NCBI GenBank assembly: GCA_004794655.1
Contig: SMMW01000046.1
Span: 8,481,501 to 8,545,500, forward strand
Reading direction: 5' to 3'
Length of the DNA: 64,000 bases
Origin: Marisa cornuarietis
Lineage: Eukaryota; Mollusca; Gastropoda; Architaenioglossa; Ampullariidae
Shown here: positions 58,797 to 64,000 of the stretch, piece by piece
Layout: the number at the start of each line of letters is the position of its first letter
Numbering within the stretch: position 1 is the stretch's first letter
Notes under the pieces: model-generated
Told to the model about the DNA's origin: nothing
The model's database searches: none
What the model saw: the letters and a program-made list of their open reading frames with translations, nothing else
Program-made: the position numbers and the translations under genes

Positions 58797-60361
58797 GCCC
58801 AGTCTCCAACTTGTCTTTTCTCTCTAAGATCATAGAGAAAATAGTTTTGACACAGCTCTGGGCCTACTTACAAGAGCACCATCTTATCCCACAAGCTCAG
58901 TCGGCATATAGACCTTTCCACAGCACTGAGACCACTCTTATCAAAGTAACAACAGACATATTATCTGCTCTTGACAGTGGCGATGTCTCTCTATTAACCC
59001 TACTGGACCTGTCTGCTGCATTTGACACAATAGACCACTCTCTGCTTCTTCACAGACTCCACACCCTCTACGGGATTTCTGGACCTGCTCTCTCATGGTT
59101 CAACTCCTATCTCACTGATAGGACCCAGACTGTGGTAGTTGACGGTCAGACATCTCGCCCTGCTTCACTTCTCTGTGGTGTACCCCAAGGCTCAGTACTT
59201 GGCCCAGTTCTGTTCATCCTGTACACTAAACCACTTTCATCATGCATCCGGTCCCACCAGGTTTCTCATCAGTCCTATGCTGATGACACGCAGCTTTACT
59301 GTTCTACTCCACTGGTTGAGTCTCACTCTGCTATCAGCTCTCTAGAAGCTTGTATCTTAAACCCTGTCAAAGGCTGGATGGTGAAAAACAAGCTTAAACT
59401 AAATGATGATAAAACGGAAGCCCTCTTGTGCCATAGAAGAAGACATCAACCTTCACTAGTCAGTCTGCCCAATCACATCAAGGTGGGCGACAGCAACATC
59501 CCCTTCACGTCATCTGTTAGGAATCTGGGATTTATTGTCACTGATGACATGACCCTTGATAAACATGTTACAGCTGTCTGTCAGTCTGCCTACTATGAGC
59601 TTCGTAAGATCAGTGCCATCCGTCACTTTCTCTCTACGCGCGCTACCAACACTCTTGTCTGTGCGTTTGTTCTTTCTCGACTTGACTACTGCAACTCCTT
59701 GCTGGCAGGCTGCCCTGACTACCTCATTCAGAGACTCCAGAGAGTACAGAACTCCGCTGCGCGTCTGGTGCTTAAAGCAAGGAAAAGGGACCATGTCACT
59801 CCTCTCCTTCGTTTTCTACACTGGCTACCCGTCTGTTCTCGCATTCAGTACAAACTGTCTGTGCTGTGTTTTAATTTCTTTGCTGGCTCCTGTCCTGACT
59901 ATTTCTCTGAACTTCTCATCCCTTACTCTCCGGCCAGACAACTACGCTCTTCGTCTGACGACCGTATCCTAACTGTTCCTGTCACCAGAACAACAACATA
60001 TGGTCACATGACTTTTGGCTACTGTGCTGCAAAACAATGGAACTCTCTTCCTTTCCATATCCGCCATCTTCCTACAATTGAATCTTTCAAATCTGCACTG
60101 AAAACGCACCTCTTCCTTGAGCATTACTCCTAACACAGTCCACAATGCTAGTCCTTACCCCTCCCCCTTTCCTCTTGCTACTTCACCCATCACTATTTTC
60201 TCTGTTCCTGTTACTTGATGCCTTTTGTTATCTGTTTCGTCGTCAGTACTGTCGTTTTCTTTCGTCCCCTGTGTTCTGTATCTACTTAGTCCACGTCCCT
60301 TCCCCATTTTAAGCGCTAAGAGCATGCTCTCTATGAGTGTGAATATGCGCTATAAAAATCT

Positions 60362-60393
<32 letters not shown>
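58797..60393 (+). mobile_element. 5'-truncated CR1/L2-like LINE with 3' UTR
   Basis: The coding part (58811-60133) is followed by about 230 bases of 3' UTR ending GCGCTATAAAAATCTTC and (ATT)n. The 5' end abuts (TATC)n, and (TATC)n also follows the ATT tail. A second copy of the 3' UTR is at 45835-46120. The endonuclease half is missing. Confidence 0.88.
58811..60133 (+). CDS. Reverse transcriptase, 5'-truncated LINE ORF2, open
   Basis: 440 codons without a stop. It shows the RT motifs L-L-D-L-S-A-A-F-D-T-I-D-H, G-V-P-Q-G-S-V-L-G-P-V-L-F, catalytic Y-A-D-D and the following thumb. The C-terminal W-N-S-L-P-F-H-I-R...F-K-S-A-L-K-T-H-L-F is a common end of CR1/L2/jockey-group proteins. The nominal ATG lies inside the RT and is not a true start. 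No endonuclease domain, so it cannot move on its own. The open frame points to a recent insertion. Confidence 0.85.
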   Translation: MSFLSKIIEKIVLTQLWAYLQEHHLIPQAQSAYRPFHSTETTLIKVTTDILSALDSGDVSLLTLLDLSAAFDTIDHSLLLHRLHTLYGISGPALSWFNSYLTDRTQTVVVDGQTSRPASLLCGVPQGSVLGPVLFILYTKPLSSCIRSHQVSHQSYADDTQLYCSTPLVESHSAISSLEACILNPVKGWMVKNKLKLNDDKTEALLCHRRRHQPSLVSLPNHIKVGDSNIPFTSSVRNLGFIVTDDMTLDKHVTAVCQSAYYELRKISAIRHFLSTRATNTLVCAFVLSRLDYCNSLLAGCPDYLIQRLQRVQNSAARLVLKARKRDHVTPLLRFLHWLPVCSRIQYKLSVLCFNFFAGSCPDYFSELLIPYSPARQLRSSSDDRILTVPVTRTTTYGHMTFGYCAAKQWNSLPFHIRHLPTIESFKSALKTHLFLEHYS

Positions 60394-60411
60394 TATCTAT
60401 CTATCTATCTA
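60394..60411 (+). repeat. Short (TATC)n tract
   Basis: Four to five TATC units between the two LINE fragments. Confidence 0.9.
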
Positions 60412-60799
60412 GTCTTAAATATTCAGGGAGCGTGTTGTGGAACAGCCTCCCTCTCCATCTCAAGCAGCTGAACTCCCTGAACTGCTTTCGACGCCATCTT
60501 CTAAAACATTTGCAAGAAAATTAGATGAGCCTTTTAGAAACACTTCCCAATTCCAGGACCCATGCAAATATCTGCTTTTTTTGGTTTTTATTTTCTTGTT
60601 TGTACTTTCTTTCTCTTAACAATCACCTTGTACATATTCACCTTTCACTCTTATTTGATGTTTTGTCTCATGTTTATTACCAATTATTTTTGTATTCTTT
60701 CAATTATTTGTTCATTCTTTCTCCGTACGGGGCGAGGGCTGAATGAAAAAATCACCTTTTCGCTTATTTACCTCTCGTTAATAAAGAATTGTCATTTTC

Positions 60800-60800
<1 letters not shown>
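60412..60800 (+). mobile_element. 3' end of a second LINE
   Basis: It opens with Y-S-G-S-V-L-W-N-S-L-P-L-H-L-K-Q-L-N-S, the C-terminal pattern of a CR1/L2/Rex-like ORF, and stops at 60524. The 3' UTR then runs to AATAAAGAATTGTCATTTTC at 60780-60800 and passes into (TATC)n. It differs in sequence from the LINE on its left. Confidence 0.7.

Positions 60801-60894
<94 letters not shown>
60801..60894 (+). repeat. (TATC)n microsatellite
   Basis: About 23 units following the second LINE end. Confidence 0.95.
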
Positions 60895-61104
60895 CATTTG
60901 ACTGTGGATGTGTTTACTAGATTGTTTAATATGCAAGTCAGAACAATATTTAGCGATCAGAAGTTTATAAATAAATATGAAAGATTGCGAAAGATATCCC
61001 CTTTTGTTAACATGTGTGTAAGTCATGTCGAATATCGCATACACATTGCAAGGAATGGAGCACTTTAGACTATAAAATGTTACGGAGATGGGACAAAAAA
61101 AACT

Positions 61105-61281
61105 GAATTAGTCGGTTTGATACCCGTGAAACGCATCGTACTTCACCTGGTGACATGGATACCTATAAATGAAGGCAGCGAGAAAGAGAAGATGGCGCCA
61201 AATTCACGAAAAGGCTGCCCCCGAGATAAGAGGGGTGTTTGACACCTTCTCCCCAATAGCCACAAGTTCACTGGACTACCT
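61105..61281 (+). mobile_element. Decayed family-1 SINE fragment
   Basis: Core blocks GGCAGCGAGAAAGAGAAGAT, CCCCGAGATAAGAGGGGTGT and CACCTTCTCCCCAATAGCC line up in order with the two full SINEs. The tRNA head is largely lost. Confidence 0.7.
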
Positions 61282-62310
61282 TCATCACAAGAAAGTGTTT
61301 TAGTAGGCCTACTTCCAAGCCTTACACTTGTCAAGTTGATGACTAAATCATAAAATATTATATAATCTAACGATCATTATATTGTTAGCATATAATGGTA
61401 TCTCTTCTCTTTATTGCTGTCATTCATTTCATTTCTGAATTTGTTTTATAATCTTTCTGTAACATATTGTATACCAGCCTATTATACAATGTCTCATGTG
61501 TGTATTGTATTGTCATTTTTAGTTTGCATTTAGCTGTTAAACACACCCTTGAATAAAACCCTTGCTTACTTTTAACCATTTCTTTTTCTTGATCAAATGG
61601 AAATTAAAGAGGATTAACAGTCATTTGCTGTTTTGCTTTTCTTGGTTGCTGTTGTTTTGACTGTGTTCAAGGATTTATCTGTGTTCTACAATTTGCAGTA
61701 GTATTTGAGTTGTTTAGAAGCTGTAGCAATCGAGATGGAATTTTTTTCTTGCCTCTTGTCTTCTTATAAACTCTTTCAACCTTGTGTTTTCTTTTGTTTA
61801 ACATCAGTTGCGAGAAAGAGATGCGAGTTCTGAAGTACATAGATACATATTACATACATATAAACATACCAAGCATTTTTATTCTGGTTTTCTGCAGATA
61901 TTGGCTAAAACAAATAGAATTGATCAGATTAAAAAAAATTCGGTCATCACTATTAATGTTAATAGTTATCTTGTGTCTATTCTTGATTTTCAAGTATAAA
62001 AACCTTTGATGCGTACAAAAATCTTTATTGTCAGTGGTATTCTTTGTCTTTATTTCGGAGACGGGAAACCAATTTCTAAACTTTGAATATCAAAGTATTG
62101 CACGAGGATGGTGTTTTTCAGGAACAGAGGAGACAAAAAATAACTTAAAATAATAAGAAAACAATTGTCTACAATTTGACACAAAACCAGTACAGGACTA
62201 CTATCGGTGGGCATGACGGAAATGACGTGATGTCACAGCCGTTACATAATAATATATATATATAATTATTAGATGAAGCACTTGCAAACTTAATTTTCAA
62301 TTTTTGTAAT
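61282..62310. other. Spacer, nothing recognised
   Basis: AT-rich sequence with several AATAAA-type motifs but no supported gene. Confidence 0.4.
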
Positions 62311-62383
62311 GACCCCGTGGCCTAATACTAAAGGCGTCTGACTTCGGACCAGAGGAGTGTCAATTCATATCTCGTCGGGATCG
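62311..62383 (+). pseudogene. Decayed tRNA-Arg(TCG) copy
   Basis: GACCCCGTGGCCTAAT, then GGCGTCTGACTTCGGACCAG, keep the acceptor 5' strand, D arm and anticodon TCG. The D loop reads AATACTAAA, the T arm is degraded (GTGTCAATTCATATCTCG) and one acceptor pair is a C-A mismatch. A TTTTTT run follows 11 bases later. It is probably not functional. Confidence 0.75.
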
Positions 62384-63129
62384 TTAGAGCTTTTTTAATG
62401 ACAATATTTCAAAAACTCACACAGTACAAGTGCGAACATGTTCCTATACAAAAACACGTTATTTTCATTTGGAATAAAGTAAGTTAAAACTGCATTTCAA
62501 GCACTTTAATACAATAACCCTTTTTTTGGTTTACACATATACGAGAGCCAATCTGGAACCGTAGTTATGAAGCGAGGGTAAACCGTTCTCCATAAGCAAC
62601 ATGGAGAACTCAAGGAAAAATTTCCTGCGTCTGAAGTTCAGACCCCGCAGATGTAGTTTTAGCCCTGCACCCGTATTTATAAAGCAGTGGCAAAGAGACC
62701 CTGGGGTAAAGAAACATGAAGTAATGCCCGCGTGGTCTGGGTATCGTGTTGTGACCGCGAAAAGAAACTGTTTTTCTCTTTTAGGGAAGAGAATTATTCT
62801 CGAGTCATAACTATGTCCCCCAGTGTAAATGACTTATTTAATGCTTTCTATACACACACTAGACACAAGAATTGTAAACGCTTATCACTGGAGTGCTCGC
62901 TAACTCTCTCATCGCACCCGTGCTTGATTCCAAACAGCAGAGTACAATTAAGGTTCACATTCTTAAAACGAAAGTAAACAGCGTCAAGTGTCCGAGTGGT
63001 ATCAACGGCGATTCATTTATGTTTGGCTGTTCTAGGAAGCTTTTCCCAAATTAGTAATCAAAAATTGCACTGCAGAGACATTAAGCGTTAAAAATCATGT
63101 CTGCTAGCTTTAGAGGATTGTCCCTCATA

Positions 63130-63130
<1 letters not shown>
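62384..63130. other. Spacer, nothing recognised
   Basis: No supported gene or repeat seen. Confidence 0.4.
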
Positions 63131-63214
<84 letters not shown>

Positions 63215-63238
63215 GGGCTATGTGTGTGTGTGTGTGTG
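63131..63238 (+). repeat. (GT)n microsatellite with internal duplication
   Basis: About 40 GT units, then TTTTGGGCTA, about 10 GT units, and TTTTGGGCTA again. Confidence 0.95.
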
Positions 63239-64000
63239 TTTTGGGCTAGTGAGTATAGTTCTTAGTTCAAGTTCTGATAGTGCGAACAAAATTATTTTCT
63301 AAGAGCTGGGTAATGCTAAGAGCAATGTACTCGTTTCTAAACTCTGGTCGAATGCCTTCCTGTCGATCTCGAGATACAAACATCACCGGGCACAAAAATT
63401 CCAAAAATTGTGTCACACACATACGCCTATTGAAAATATGCTCCAAACTCCCCCCACTGACTAACTCCTCGACAATGTAAACGTATCCATGTACAATGCT
63501 GACGACTGTTGTTGACCTTGACCCAGACATGGCGATGTCTGTTCGCGTTCATCTCGAGAACAGAAGTTGGAATCCTGCCCTAATTTTGGAGAACTACCTT
63601 TTTGCACTGAGCTTTACCCACTCATTATAAATAAATATGCTTCCCACGAAACCTTCAAACCCGATGGATTCCGATTTCCACTTGTAAAAGTCACTTATGT
63701 GGGAAATTGGGCAAGGGCAACAACTGCCTTGTCAAAAATATGATGAACAAAGTGAAACCAGCTGGCGGTTAATATGTTACATGGGCAGGGAAATGGTAAG
63801 TTGTTGACAAATTCATCGGTTACAAAAATTGCTGGGTGTGCAAGAGTTTTGCCTGGTTAGGCGAGTCGTTTTCTGCCGGTCACAACTACAATAACCAATT
63901 ATGTTGTTTGCGAGAATCAGAAATCGCATACGTCAGTCTCTTCATTACTATTATTCTGATAAGCCAGCGAAAATTACCATAAACAACGAGGTTGAGAGAT
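63239..64000. other. Right end, nothing firmly recognised
   Basis: A minus-strand open stretch at 63267-63530 has a weak kinase-like phrase but no supporting motif. No gene is called. Confidence 0.35.

Noticed and set aside
63267..63530. Minus-strand kinase-like open frame (H-G-Y-V-Y-I-V-E-E-L-V-S-G-G-S-L)
   Set aside because: Only a short hinge-like phrase. No glycine loop, lysine, HRD or DFG motif and no convincing splice context.

Overview
The window looks like nuclear DNA of an animal, most likely a mollusc and probably a gastropod. This is an inference from the gene content (spliced GH10 glycosidase, spliced M4 peptidases), tRNA-derived SINEs, CR1/L2-like and L1/Tx1-like LINEs, a PIF/Harbinger element, MITEs and many microsatellites. 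No species can be named from the sequence alone. All recognisable cellular protein genes are split by introns with matching splice sites, which argues against bacterial contamination.

Layout. 172-1505 holds the last four exons of a GH10 (xylanase-type) glycoside hydrolase. A tRNA-Arg(TCG) gene lies on the minus strand at 2059-2131. From 3.5 to 58.5 kb the window is one head-to-tail, plus-strand array of secreted thermolysin/vibriolysin-type M4 metallopeptidase genes. Six copies look intact and are called A to H in map order: A 3598-6827, B 13698-16715, C 21900-26257, D 31133-34158, G 44108-49504, H 53315-58521. F (37656-40444) is a pseudogene, E (about 35466-36040) and a piece at 40618-40775 are exon-4 fragments, and 42478-42690 is a promoter remnant. 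Every intact copy has four exons: a short signal-peptide exon (31-64 nt), a 261-nt exon, a 200-nt exon (the two propeptide exons) and one uninterrupted exon of about 1.44-1.5 kb. That last exon carries the whole catalytic domain (HExxH, then Glu 20 residues later, then the VHH/VHY histidine) and a C-terminal beta-rich domain. A TATTTAA box lies about 50-65 bp upstream of each start.

The A-B, B-C and C-D units are segmental duplications of about 7-8 kb that include the intergenic DNA. Insertions dated by empty sites give an order of events. A LINE sits only between A and B, a PIF/Harbinger element sits in B-C and C-D but not A-B, a small CAGTGGCGTAG element sits only upstream of B, and a 1.4-kb solo-LTR-like insertion sits only in intron 1 of C. 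Genes E to H form a more diverged part of the cluster. F and H are closest to each other by exon 4, and E resembles G.

The right end (58.6-64 kb) has no cellular gene that I recognise. It holds TATC microsatellites that bracket two 5'-truncated LINE 3' ends, a decayed SINE, a decayed tRNA-Arg copy and a long GT repeat. The most interesting object is the array itself: an expanded family of bacterial-type M4 proteases that carries an animal-style split signal peptide, a conserved R-x-R-R motif in the propeptide and short hypervariable segments, next to a GH10 polysaccharide hydrolase.
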